Below are positions 14,256-29,235 of a DNA stretch of 64,000 nucleotides, piece by piece. Origin of the DNA: Pleurotus djamor (taxonomy: Eukaryota; Basidiomycota; Agaricomycetes; Agaricales; Pleurotaceae). The position numbers and the translations under genes were made by a program. Every line of letters starts with the position of its first letter. Position 1 is the first letter of the stretch. The notes beneath the pieces are model-generated. The model saw only the letters and a program-made list of their open reading frames with translations, ran no database searches and was not told the origin of the DNA. The stretch is taken from the NCBI GenBank assembly GCA_029747585.1, contig JAPEVF010000011.1, positions 124,001-188,000 on the forward strand, written 5' to 3'.

Positions 14256-15277
14256 TCATTGAGATTTGCCGGCGAGTTGAGTTTGGAGGGTCTCGATTTT
14301 GAGCAAGAGTTTAAGCCTACAGCGCAAATGAATCAATATACGATCCGACGATTGTGAAGTACGACTTACTCCTTGACTTTCTTCTTCAAGCCTTTGATTT
14401 GCCGATCTTTCGCCCTATTGCTGTCAACCAATTCAGTTATACGACGTTCGAAGGACCCAACCAAGTCGAGCAATTCGGAATGATCATCGAAGAACGGGTT
14501 ATCCTGGTTATGGCGAAGATATTCTTTCAGTTGACCGCAGTAATTGGGTGCTTTCAGCTACATACCTCGTCGCTATCAATGTCGCTATCAATGGGACTCG
14601 GAGCACGACCCTTCCCTTTAGTTTGAGACGAACCCGACTTCGTGACTGGCGATGGCGTGCTACCAGTGCTCCTGGAAGAGCGGGGACGCTTTGAGGGAAG
14701 CCGGTCATCATCATCGTCGTCAGAGTTCATTGTCTGAGACTCAGGAGAAACAGAGCGATCTCTGTGCCGCTTGGTAGAGGAGCCAGAGGGCGGAGGAGTG
14801 AGGGGGTATTGAGTACCGTCCTCTTGCTTACTTCCCGCTTCACGTTTGGAAAGGGGTGTAGAAGGGGCCTATAGAGTTTAAGCTTCGGGACTTCGTTTAC
14901 TCGACTTTTAAAGACCTTACAGGATTTCCAGCGATGAGTTGGCTTCTCTGAGACAAAGTATGGCTGCGCGAGGTCTGTTGCGAGGACAGCGGCATCATTG
15001 TATACGGGTACTTATGGAGCTGATCTTCAAAGGCTATCGTCATGTTTTGAGGTGCCGATCATGCATTGAGAAAAAGACGGACTCACTATAGAACCGACAG
15101 AGGTTCATTTCACACCTCCAATACGCGCTGTTTAAGGAGGTATTAGAGTCATACATCTGTCTGATAGTGTGGAAGTGAAGAGACCAACCGGCCAGGATTC
15201 TTCTCAGACTTACTGACACCACGCCATGCAGGGTTACCGCACCGACAGTTGGGAGGGATAATGGTTTCATCCGCCAT
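14256..15277 (-). CDS. GRF zinc-finger/coiled-coil protein, tandem copy 2
   Basis: Six exons join in frame with canonical introns: 15189-15277, 15087-15127, 14921-15033, 14566-14868, 14370-14503 and 14256-14316. They give 246 residues. The protein starts MADETIIPPNCRCG and continues KNPGRAYWRCEMNLCRFY, a GRF-type finger. The loop between the last two cysteines is only four residues, against nine in the neighbouring copies, and the usual tryptophan after CxFF is replaced. The central region has KRHRDRSVSPES, a run of six aspartates and KRPRSSRSTG. The C-terminus is a coiled coil containing ELVDSNRAKDRQIKGLKKKV and LKLLLKIETLQTQLAGKSQ. Exon structure matches copy 1 and upstream sequence is also shared, so the copies arose by tandem duplication. 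DNA binding is inferred and may be weakened in this copy. Confidence 0.8.
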
Positions 15278-15721
15278 GGTGACTGCAGAGACGAAGTCGA
15301 GAGAAGAAAAAAGTCTAATTTACTCATTCCCAGGCTGTCTGACTTGCATCACTCAAAAAGGAAATCGTTCGAAGACGCACAAACAGGTCACGCCTGTTTG
15401 GAGTCTAAGACAAACGATATCGTCTATCAAGTATGAGACTATGAGTCCTCAAGTCTCCTTGAGGAGCGCTGAAGAGGTCATACACCATCGTGGCTAAGGA
15501 GCGGTGGACTGGGAAGGTGACGGTGGGAGAAAGGAAAGTAAACCTGGGTGGGAAGAAGGAGAGAGATTAAAGTGCACGCGTGCATATTGATCAAGCGAGG
15601 ATTATGTTTTTTTTCAAAGAGACGAGTAATAGTATATTTTACGGGGCATCGACGAAACTACTGCAGTCCTGACTGCCATGTTTCTTAGTAAGGCCTTTGG
15701 GTACCGCACATCGGTGAGAGA

Positions 15722-16943
15722 TCATTCAAATTTATTCAAGAGTTCAGCTCTGAGTTTTTCATTCGCGAGCTTGAGTTCAAGCCTACACCGTGGTGGATGA
15801 GAACATGATATGAGGGCGGTTGTTTACTGCGAGATCGCTTACCGTTCGACGTCCTTCTTCAGATATTCAATTTCCTTTTCTTTCGCTTCGTTAATCAACC
15901 GTCGAATTTGTTCGTCTTTCGCCATATTACTGGCACGCAATTCCNCCGATTCCTTGACAAGCTTAGTCAAGGCGCGTTCAAAATACCTTGCCATGTTCGG
16001 TAACTTGGAGACTTCGAGTTGTTCGTCAACGAAAGGGTTCTTCTGGTGATGCAGAGTTGGTTCTGAGATAAAATTTCAATGAAAAGATGGAGACTCCTAC
16101 CTCCTCATCACGGATAGGGATTGCACGGCNTTTCCCCTTATTTTGAGACGGGCCAGCTTCTGCAACTAGGGATTGGGTGGCATCGTGACTCTTAGGGAGG
16201 CAGGGACGCTTCGCCTGGGGGAATTCGTCGTCGTCGTCNNNNTCATCTTGATCTTCATCCTCGTCTGACTTGATTCTCTGGAGATGTTCAGCAGGAGAGT
16301 AGTCATCAAGATCTCCGTGCTGCCGTTTGGCTAAGGAACCAGAAGGTGGCGGAGTAAGTAGATGCTGTCGTGCCTGTTGANTACCCCGAAGACCCTCTTC
16401 TACGGGATGCTTCGCGCTCGCCNCGNCCGTAGATTGAGANAACACACGGTTGGAACGAGGCGTAGAGGGAAACTAGACAGGAATACTCTATTATTAGTGG
16501 CGAGGCCTCGGACGAATTGCCAATAAAAGGACTTGCCNACCAATCATCATCGGACTGGCCTAGCTGGGTTTGCTGAGACAGAGTACCAGTAGTATGGCTG
16601 CCCGAGCTCAGTTGCGAGGACTGCGGCAAGGTTACACCTCGGGACCTTAGTAACTCGTCCTCCCAGACTATTATCTTGCTTGAGGAGTGGGTTATACATC
16701 AAGAGACAAACTAACTTACTGAAGAAGTTGCAGCGAGTCGGGTCAGTCCTGGCCTTTTCGCAGTTCCAAAACGCGCTGTTGNAANGGGGATCAATATATC
16801 ATTATGGCCAGAAGTATTACACAAGGAGATGAGCCCCACCGATTAGGATTCGCTTGGGTATGACTGATGCGACGCATTGCATCGTTACCACATTGACAAG
16901 TAGGGGGAATTGCAATTACATCCTGGACGAAGGTCTGAGACAT
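15722..16943 (-). CDS. GRF zinc-finger/coiled-coil protein, tandem copy 3
   Basis: The start at 16943 gives MSQTFVQDVIAIPPTCQCGN...NPNR. After an intron containing several Ns it reads AFWNCEKARTDPTRCNFF, then after a second intron IWEDELLRSRG. This is a complete GRF finger with a nine-residue last loop. The middle region has SQQTQLGQSDDDW, a PPPSGSLAKRQHGD segment, an acidic DEDEDQD stretch and AKRPCLPKSHD. The C-terminal coiled coil is longer than in copies 1 and 2 and differs in sequence (RYFERALTKLVKES, then ASNMAKDEQIRRLINEAKEK). It ends ...LANEKLRAELLNKFE after a last intron near 15790-15840. Copy 3 is the most diverged and longest member. Function is unknown. Ns at 16239-16242 and around 16380-16440 leave the middle exon boundaries approximate. 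Confidence 0.75.
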
Positions 16944-17240
16944 GGTGGAGAAGAAACAAAGTGTCTGGTCACTCAAAAAGGAAACGCTACCAAAGTTTGG
17001 GACGCAGTTCGGACTATGAAACGCTTTATACTCTCAGTGTGATTTAGATTCAGTGTTCGTTGACCCGCAACGCTTTATCTGTACACGATTGGTACGCGAA
17101 GTGAGTCGAGTCCCAGCCAGACATAGTGTCAAATAGGGACAATTGAGGGGCACGCGTGAACCAAACAGGGCCGCCATGTGAGGGTTCTCCATCTATCAGA
17201 CTTCGTCGTCCCCATTTACAGAGACCACCTACTCGCGAAG

Positions 17241-17803
17241 ATGACCGCGGATCCACGCATACGAGTCCAAACGATGCACATTGCCTTGGCGGATCCATCG
17301 CAACCATCTTTCGCATTCCAAGTNACGCAACTAGTAGATTCATACATGCTGTGGATTGGNGTGACTGATGCGACGCCGGACGACGTCGAACAAGCACCAT
17401 TACATGGTAGTCTGAGCAGGGATTGGGCTTGTGCCATGCCCTCGCGCCTTGCAACCAATACAGTGGGTGACGGGTTTGTCGGCTTGACAATCANAAAACT
17501 AANNCTTGGACTGAAGCCAGGTTCTGCCACGTCGTTGAGTCGGTCTTCNTCCTCCGACATCGCCTTCCCTATGGCGCAACGCTTGGGTAAATCCTCGTTC
17601 CATAGTNCCCGACGATACTGATCGAAACGATAAACGAATGCGTTCTAGCTCGGCGATTTCACAAACAGATATTTTTATCGGTCGATGTGCCACCAAGCAT
17701 CTTATCGATGGCGAACGGGCATCAATTGCTGCTTGAGATGGAGAAGGGTATTGTCGAGAGACTGAAGGAGATTGAAGGCGGGACGCAGGTACAGCAACGT
17801 TGA
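17241..17803 (+). CDS. POC4: Proteasome assembly chaperone 4 (Poc4/PAC4/PSMG4)
   Basis: Poc4 pairs with Poc3 in the cytosol and helps to build the alpha ring of the 20S proteasome. Two exons (17241-17586 and 17649-17803) join across a GTAAAT...CTAG intron. The product contains TQLVDSYMLWIGV-like sequence, then RDWACAMPSR, AFPMAQRLARRFHKQIFLSV and LLLEMEKGIVERLKEIEGG. This order matches human PSMG4 (LxDSLFLWVG, AMCSR, TSTGLAQRLARK, QVFVSYN, VENRIKEEM). The acceptor at 17648 was preferred because it joins LA to RRFHKQ. Start 17241 (MTADPRIRVQ) gives about 166 residues, longer than the human protein. An in-frame ATG at 17178 (MRVLHLSDF) would add 21. Ns at 17324, 17360 and 17494-17503 lie in frame. 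Confidence 0.8.
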
Positions 17804-18178
17804 GAATAGCGGACCTCGGTCTTTGTCAATATTTAAAAGCGATAACTCACGCACNAAGNTGGCGACTTCAATANAGCAAAAATTCGTTTGAAAATCAGCT
17901 ACGATTGGGCAAAAGCAGGTAAAAGGATGTGCATATGCGAATCCTGTTGACTGTGTGTGCGTTGGGATCGATTTGGCAACCCTGAACCCCTTAGTTGATG
18001 CAACACGCTGCAGTCGACCTGCCGTCATCAACCGTATTTGTTCCCAATTGCTAGTGGGCAGGCTGCTCATTTATCCTGCGCTACGACCTGCACGCTCAAG
18101 GGGACGACGAACGCGACGACGACGAGCGCAAATTGCAATCAAAGCCAAGAAGGGGCCCATCATCATCAAACTGAAAAC

Positions 18179-22210
<4,032 letters not shown>

Positions 22211-22439
22211 GAGATCCTTTGTCTACTATATCTCTCTTCTTGCTGCTTGCCTTTCTTTCTCTCCCACAAGTCGCTGATTGGAACTCTTTCTTATTCTTTT
22301 TTGCAACCACCGTCAAAATGCATATCTTTGCTCCACAAGCTTTCATGTATAATTCACGCTGGTCATGACATGAACATCTACTTCTTGGGCTATCATCTAG
22401 ATTCTAAGTAAATCAAAAGACCGGTAGAACGGGCGAAGT

Positions 22440-23486
22440 TCAACAGGAGAGTTCGGCGAAGAGTTCTTCGACTTCCCATGCGCCTGCCCAATATTTCACC
22501 TGACACTGCATACCCAGCTTCTCTCCGTCAGTGACGATGCGTTTCTCAAGTCCACGGAACCTTCTGCAAAGGATCATATCCTGACTATAGCGGTGTCCAT
22601 TTAATCGACGCGACGGGGAACAAGCACAAGTCAACTTACGCTCTTAGGCGGAGAACTGGGCAGAAATCGTTGCTGCCATCGCCAACATATACGACCCTGT
22701 CGTATTCTGGCGCATGCCTTTCTAGGAATGCCATCAGTTCTTCACCTATGCGGAAATAGTGAGTTGTTATAACGGAGAAAAACGGACAACAAGTAACAAC
22801 CTTTGCACATATTGGGGCTACAGCCAATTTTACAATCGTGCTGTGGTCCATTAGGGTCAATCCTTCGACGCAAGGAGAGAAGTCCAGAGGGGGTGAACTC
22901 TGCAGGGTTGGTGATAATTTCTTCAAAGTGGTCGACTAATCCTTTATCCTACACGGATGCGATTTAGGTCGGCATATCAAAGAGTTGATATGTTCATGAA
23001 TTGACCTTGAGTATCGTTGAGATAAACACCGAGTTGGCATTGGATAAGCAAAAGAAGGTCGTTTTGCCTTCAGACTTGAGCTTATTTATCGCGCGAACCA
23101 TAGCAGGATGCTGATAGATCATGAGATCAGAGTCGCACCGAGTAGAAGGAAAGGTCATATACGAATGGCATAATCCTGAGTGTGTGCTCAATCTGATCCC
23201 GGGTGACATTGCGTTCGTGGATCTTACGCAGAGACTGAGCCCTTGGTAAAGGTTTAAAGAAGTCGACCAGGCAAGCCTAGGTGCTTACACCAGGTCAGTC
23301 CACTGAATCTCGTCCTTGAGACTCTTCATTTCACGTCGGATATCCGGGGCCAGCACTTCGAAGATCCATCTATCAGTATCCTGATCAGCCATTGACCTGC
23401 GAAAGGGGATGAAGATGAATAGTGTTTACACGCAGATAAGCCTACCAGTCAAAGTCAAACACAATTAGCTGGCGTTCTATCGACAT
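22440..23486 (-). CDS. HAD phosphatase of the PHOSPHO1/PHOSPHO2 type
   Basis: The protein begins MSIERQLIVFDFDWSMADQD, where FDFDWS is HAD motif I with the nucleophilic aspartate. Further motifs are FFCLSNANSVFISTIL (motif II, S/T-x-N), CKIGCSPNMCKG, the conserved cysteine segment of this family, and RVVYVGDGSNDFCP (motif IV). The C-terminus reads RFRGLEKRIVTDGEKLGMQC then VKYWAGAWEVEELFAEL. Vertebrate members dephosphorylate phosphocholine, phosphoethanolamine or pyridoxal phosphate; the fungal substrate is not known. Canonical introns follow exon 1 (...VFDFDW), the ...WTDLV exon, ...RIMPF, ...STILK, ...MCKG and ...LRLRA, making seven exons. It is divergent from TFB1, 151 bases apart. Confidence 0.88.
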
Positions 23487-23637
23487 CGTTGGGTCGGCAA
23501 AGGAATCGATTGGCTTTGGGTGAAATGATGATAAAATTTGAATAAAAATAAAAGGCATGTAAACCCCTGACTCACGTGAACTGGCACAAGCTTACCTAAA
23601 CCGTGTCGCGCGAGGTGCGAAGGGAGTCACGACTTGA
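23487..23637. promoter_or_regulatory. Divergent promoter between HAD phosphatase and TFB1
   Basis: The 151-base gap between two divergent start codons contains an A/T-rich stretch and, at 23568-23579, an overlapping pair of known motifs: TGACTCA (bZIP/Gcn4-type) running into TCACGTGA (bHLH/Cbf1-type E-box). Their presence is seen directly; regulatory use is inferred. Confidence 0.5.
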
Positions 23638-26040
23638 ATGCCTACCATTGTGTGTACGGCTAAGGCATCCTACAAAAAAGTCCCGGGTCTCCTCGAACTC
23701 ACAGACACCCATCTGCAATGGACGCAGGATGGGAAGAAAACGCCTCTGGTCAACGTTCCTCATGCTGAGGCAAATTGTTCGCTTGTCTCAGCTGCTTCCA
23801 ATGTTCTTTGCTAACTTGTTTCTCGATAGCACTATTTTGTAGCAAAGACGGCGCGCCGCAGGTCAGGCTGAAGATTGGTCTTGTTAAAGACGATGCCGGT
23901 CATAATTTCACCTTTACATCACCCCAACCGACCTCTATCGCCGAGAGGGAAAAGTTTAAAACGGAGTTGACCCAAATCATCTCGAGAAACAGGACGGCTG
24001 CTGAACTAGCACCCCGACCGACGCCGTCTGTCTCATTACCGAGCCTATCATTACCCACACCCAATGCATCCACGTCTAATGCGCCTACGCCGAAAGTGAT
24101 TCCGTCGCGTCTTTCTTCTCCTCGGGCTGGATCTGTGACGAGAGCAATGACTCCTGTATTGGTCGGAAATGACCCCGTTAGCGACTTTCGACTGCGCAAG
24201 AAAGTCCTTGTCAGCGATCCTGAGCTAGCTGCCCTGCACAGGGAGCTCGTCATTAGTGGCCAAATCAGCGAGGCAGAGTTTTGGGATGGACGCGAGGTTG
24301 GTGCATCAATACCATGTATATGCATCGCTGAATATATGTGTGCCCTTCCTAGCACTTACTCCTCGCGCAAGCCTCGTTTGAAAACCAAAAGAAGGGTAAA
24401 TCGGGTCAGTTGGTCGACCCACGTCCGGAAACCGTAGAGGGAGGCGAGATCAAAATTCGTATTACGCCGCAGTTGGTTCACGACATCTTTGATGAATACC
24501 CTGTCGTAGCTAAGGCGTATAACGATAACGTACCTGAAAAAGTAAGAACTTCATGGGTTTCAGCTAGGAGCCAACATTGAAATGCTCAATCAAGCTCTCC
24601 GAAGAGGAATTCTGGAGAAGATACTTCCAGTCCAAGTTATTCAACGCCCATCGAGCCTCTATCCGTTCCTCTGCCACACAACATGTTGTCAAAGAAGATC
24701 CCATCTTTGACCAGTATCTAGAAAAAGACGACGATGGTAAGTAATTTGCTTGGCGAAGCATCAGCAGCTTATTTATGGGATGCTTTCACTTAGGCCTGGA
24801 GCCGCGACGCCCTGTGACTGGCGACATCGATATATTCGTCAACTTGGGTGCCACTCACGAAGACCATGGGGAGGTGCTCGCTACCCTTTCCTGTCCATAC
24901 TATTACTCAACACAAGAGTCACATGTAGACTGGAAACGACAAAGACATTACTATGCAAGCTGGGCGGCAGCGGGGTGCCCTCCCCTTGATTCGAAAATTC
25001 AATGAACACTCAGAGAAGCTGCTGAATTCGGCGCTGTAAGTCAAGATCCTCATTTAGCCATAACGCTTTACCCAACGTTCTATCTAAGGGGTGACCCAGC
25101 TACGAAACGACGGAAGTTGGGCACGAAAGAGGTATTCATCTACCTTTACTTTCCTTCCCTCCTTGACAACCTTCCTGTAGTATGAATATTCCCGAATCAG
25201 CTTAGGCGATCTCTGTGACCCAGAAGCTTCCGATGGGATCACCCTTCAAATGCAGGATAGCCAGAGATATTTTGAGGGTCGAGCGAACGAATCTACAGAA
25301 ACCAACGAAAAGGTACGGCTTTGGGAATCGTTTCCTAAACTGATGTTCAACGGTCTTCTTTGACGGCAGTTGGATGTTGCCTCTATGATCATGGAATCGA
25401 AAGTCAATTTGCACAACTGGGAAGCCAAGCTTGGCCAGGTGAGCGGTAAAGCTTCTCTTCTCACACGCTTCGTATATGAAAACCATTTCGCACCAGCTCA
25501 AGATCGAACGGAAATCGGGAGATGCAGCCCTTTTGTCAATGACTCAAAACGTCGCCGCTCGCTTAGATGTCAAGACCAAGAAAAGTGCGTTAACCAATGA
25601 CCCATCGTCGTTTGCTGTGAATACTAAATGACACTGTTTTGCAGATGACATTCCCGAAGCGCTTTTCCGTCAAATGACTAGTTGTCAAACCGCGGCTAAT
25701 GAGTTTTTGCGTCAGTTCTGGCTTTCAACCTACCCGCCGCCAACAGATGTTCAGCCTGTGGCTGTAATTACCCCACTCCAACGTGCGGCGAAAGCCGCAA
25801 AGATGATTGGCTACCTCAGCAAAACACGGGAGAAGGTACAGGCTATAATAAATGCTGCCCAAGCTGAGGGAATCGATCCAAACAGAGTTGACGTGGTAAG
25901 TTGACACTCACGCAGGCCGCCGAGACCCCACACCTTGCAATTGACTAACATGATATCTTTTTCAGGCAATGAAGCCACTCCTTAGGGCCGTTGATTGGGC
26001 CTTGACCTTCCATCATAGCAAGAAGGGTGCACGCCCATGA
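23638..26040 (+). CDS. TFB1: TFIIH core subunit Tfb1 (p62/GTF2H1)
   Basis: Tfb1 is a structural subunit of TFIIH needed for RNA polymerase II initiation and nucleotide excision repair. The start MPTIVCTAKASYKKVPGLLE opens a PH-like N-terminal domain, continued after an intron by FCSKDGAPQVRLKIGLVKDD and FTFTSPQPTSIAEREKFKTE. The two BSD domains follow: FRLRKKVLVSDPELAALHRE with ISEAEFWDGRE, and KLSEEEFWRRYFQSKLF. The C-terminal part has IRKFNEHSEKLL, then YSRISLGDLCDP, and ends RAVDWALTFHHSKKGARP. The ATG at 23638 was chosen because it begins the conserved PH domain. At least ten short introns interrupt the gene. It converges with the CASP gene, which ends 124 bases away. Confidence 0.92.
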
Positions 26041-26164
26041 GCTGTCGAAGCCTTGCTCCCACCCACGCTCTTTTTATCACTTACATTAGAACACATAGCA
26101 ATACGGATCCATGCATATATTGTCCAATCATACGAATTGTAATAATTTACGCAACATAATGTGC

Positions 26165-29102
26165 CTATGATGCATATGGGCTCGGTTGTTTTTGAAGGTG
26201 GGTTCCTGCAGAAGAAGTCGTGCACTCGTAGGTCGTGAACATAACCAACAAATGTAACACGATCGCATAAAAAATAAACATGGTTCTCGCGCGTCGATTT
26301 CCTAATATTGAACGGGTGAGAACGAGAACGCCTCTTTCGATAACGTTGAGACTTTGATAGGCTCGGGTAGCTTCCTGTAATGGAGTTGGAATTAGGGTTT
26401 CCTGATTCACAAGGTGCAAGATACCCACTCTGCCTTTGAACGCCTCAAACGGGTTCATGGAAGCCTCGTACCGGGCCCGGTATTTACCTATGTCATCCAA
26501 TGCTGCCCCAGACGGTGCCGGTAGTGGGTCAAGCTGTGATGTCAACGGACGCGAGCCTTTTTCTTCTCGGTAGCTTTGCATATATCGAACCTTCTCGTAT
26601 AGTTTCAAGTTGTCCGTCTGAAGGTTCTTGATCTCAGAGCGCAACTCGGATATCACCTGGAATTGCTTCCGTAGTTCCTGTGTATTTCGAGAGGGTTGGT
26701 TTCCAATTCAAGGAATGACGATCAGTTTAAGAATTTTCAAAGGAAATGGACTTCACCTCTTCAAGTTCTGCATTCCTCTGACGGAATCGGTCCCTTTGAC
26801 TGGTGACAATTGGCAAAATAGATGAATCTGCGGTTGAGGTAAAAGATGTGGACGCTACTGTGGTCGATTCCTACGCGTATATATTAGGTGATTTCACCGT
26901 CGGAACGATGTGCAACTCGGTTCACATACCGTAACTTTGGTCGATCTGATACCCAGTTCAGCCAAAACATCACTACTATCATTGGTTGGTAGCGCATCTT
27001 CCCGACCCGTAGTTCTGTGTTGATTCACAGATAACAAGTCATTTTCCAATCGCTCGTTGAGGGCCTTCTGTTTGGCTAGCTCGGTCGCTATCTCTTCGGC
27101 ACGCTTCTCGCTGAGTTGATACGATGCCTCTAGCGACGAGTGCAAATTCTGATGGAATTTGTGAGTGATGCCACTACTAGCCAAGATGCATGTGGATAGG
27201 TACTAACTCTGAGGTTGGTGAGTTCTCCCAAAATTCGCGCGTTCTTCGCCGCGAGAAGAATTTCAAGGGCCTTGCCTCGGTGTGCATTTGCCTTGTCTGC
27301 ATTCGGATTGGGAAGTTGGATACCAGTCTGGGTAGTTGAGTCGGTGCGTTCATCTGATACCTCGCCCTCGGGAGTTTCTTCGGCATCTTCCCCATCGTCG
27401 AAGCCTCCGAACTCGACGAACTGGGATGTAACGTAAGGTTAGATAGAAGCACGGAACGTGGCTATTTGAAGTCGGACCTTCATGATTTCAAGTTCGCGCT
27501 TAATCTCATCGTAATCAGCGTATTGTTTGAGACGCAGTTTCATCTGGTCAATATCAGATATCTGAAAGAAAGTAGAACATCATCAACAAGACGGGATGTT
27601 AGGTGGCATGTGGGTTTGACGGTCAGGACTTACCTTCTTCTGGAGTTCCTTCGATAGTTCGGCAACCCTCTTAGAGGAGGTGACCTCCAACTCGGAGAAT
27701 TGGGCCTTCTGTGACTCGGTGGATATTGAGATGCGTTCAAGCTCGGCTTCGAGCTGGGAAAGTTGAGATTCCAAGGTCTTGGTGCTACGCCATGGAGTGT
27801 TAGTGACGAAAAAGGGACTTCGATATAAATGAAGGAGATTCACCGGTCATTGGTGTCGTTGCCGCTTTTGATGGACTCCATTTCAGCACGAAGTATCTCC
27901 TACAAGACGCATGAGGATAGCGTCTGGGTTTGAGGAACATACTTACGTTCCGTCGCTCAAGTGTTGCTACCCGGCTATTAGCACGTTCTAGGTCTGCTGC
28001 TATCATATCCACTTCAGAAAGCTTGGCTACGACTTCCTGGTCTGGAAACGTTTATGAGCGTCCAGCATATAGATGGGATGCATGAACACCGAATTACCTT
28101 GTCGTTGAGTCTGGTCAATTAGCTTGGCTTGGTTGGTTTCATGCGACGTCCGAAGGTCGCGCAATTGGTTCTTAGCGAGGGTTACTTGTCGTTGGAGGTC
28201 CTGCTCCCTAGTCAAATCATTTCAGTTGTAGATTTTGGGAGTATAAGGTATGTGTGTGACCTTTCTTCATAGTTCCGTATCCGTTCATCATACGTGGCAT
28301 GGAGTTCGTTCTCTTTCTGGGAGACTTTCTCTTGAATCATGTCCTCCATCTACCGTGTGTTAGACAACAGAGTCACAGGCGCATGTAGGGACATTACTTT
28401 CTGCTCTAGTTGTTCCGCAACGAGTTCGGCCTTCTTCTTGGCTGCGTCAAGGGTGGAGAACTCGGAAACTTGCTTTCGCAATTCAGCATTTTCATCCCGT
28501 AGGCGTTGAAGCTGGAGTTCTTGCTCCCGGGCTTCAGCTACCTGCACGGTCTGGTCCTATGGGAATAGGTGAGTGTCATACAGACAGCGAGGAGTAGCTT
28601 AGTAGTTACCACAGCCGCCTCCAGGAGAGGGTAAGGATCTGGTGCCTCCGCAAGCAGTTTGTATACGCTCAGAAATGCATTCTCAGAGGCTTTACAACGC
28701 TTCGTGAGATTGTCTATTTCAGTCTGGTACGCTGGGTGCAATGTATTGAGCCTGTGAGATGGTCATAGGGCTATGATTCTGTAGTACCTTTCAAGAGGCC
28801 TTTGAACGAATTGGACTTCTCGCTGTCGGGTAGCTTCTTGAAATCTACGGTGAATGCGGTTTGAGTAAGCTAGCAACTGTGCATGGCAATAACGCGCACC
28901 TTTGGTCTTCTCAGCCAAAGCTTTTCTACCGAGCACGCTCTCCTTCTGCTGGTCTACGAGATCAATACCCTGCGCGTCAAGGGTCTTCTGCAACTCGGAA
29001 AGGTTGATTTCTAGCAAGTTCGTGAGCAATGGCAACCGTGACGACGGTCAATCTCTTACCTTTCCAGGTCTCAAGTGCTCCAGAGAAGTTTTGGTCGGAC
29101 AT
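26165..29102 (-). CDS. COY1: Golgi coiled-coil membrane protein CASP/Coy1
   Basis: CASP/Coy1 is a tail-anchored Golgi tether that works in retrograde vesicle traffic. The first exon (29102 to about 29060) gives MSDQNFSGALETWK. Long heptad-rich coiled coil follows, with INLSELQKTLDAQGIDLVDQ and LLKAYQTEIDNLTKRCKASE-type sequence. The C-terminus has LYEKVRYMQSYREEK, the conserved stretch before the membrane (YRARYEASMNPFEAFKGRVG), RGVLVLTRSILGNRRAR and one membrane span (TMFIFYAIVLHLLVMFTTYE) with a short tail. This arrangement is diagnostic of CASP (the CUX1 splice product without homeodomains) and of yeast Coy1. More than ten introns split the coiled coil. It is divergent from the MRPS9 gene. 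Confidence 0.9.
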
Positions 29103-29235
29103 GGGTATGAAATAAGGAGATGGAGGTTGAATGAAGGAATGGATTATGAGGTCACCGCGCGAGACGCAAAGCCTAAGGCACGGTTATGAGTGCGTGTCGA
29201 GGCCACGTGACCTCATTCACTTTTCCGTTCCCTCC
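29103..29235. promoter_or_regulatory. Divergent CASP/MRPS9 promoter with E-box
   Basis: The 133-base gap between divergent starts holds CCACGTGA at 29203-29210 (TCACGTGG on the other strand), a bHLH-type E-box, 26 bases from the MRPS9 ATG. Function is inferred from position only. Confidence 0.4.

Larger units (their letters stand above)
12680..17000. repeat. Diverged tandem gene duplication (three units)
   Basis: Three units with start codons at 13840, 15277 and 16943 repeat at 1437 and 1666 bases. Units 1 and 2 share sequence even past their stop codons: TAACATAGTCTGACCA recurs at about 12688 and 14159, and GAGGGTCTCGATTTTGAGCA recurs near 12812 and 14286. Divergence is high enough that ORF-level signals differ, so the duplication is not recent. 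Confidence 0.8.

Noticed and set aside
12803..14626. Plus-strand frames rich in Phe/Leu (12803-13063 and 14354-14626)
   Set aside because: They are antisense to the coiled coils of the GRF genes, whose lysine/glutamate codons read as Phe/Leu on the other strand.
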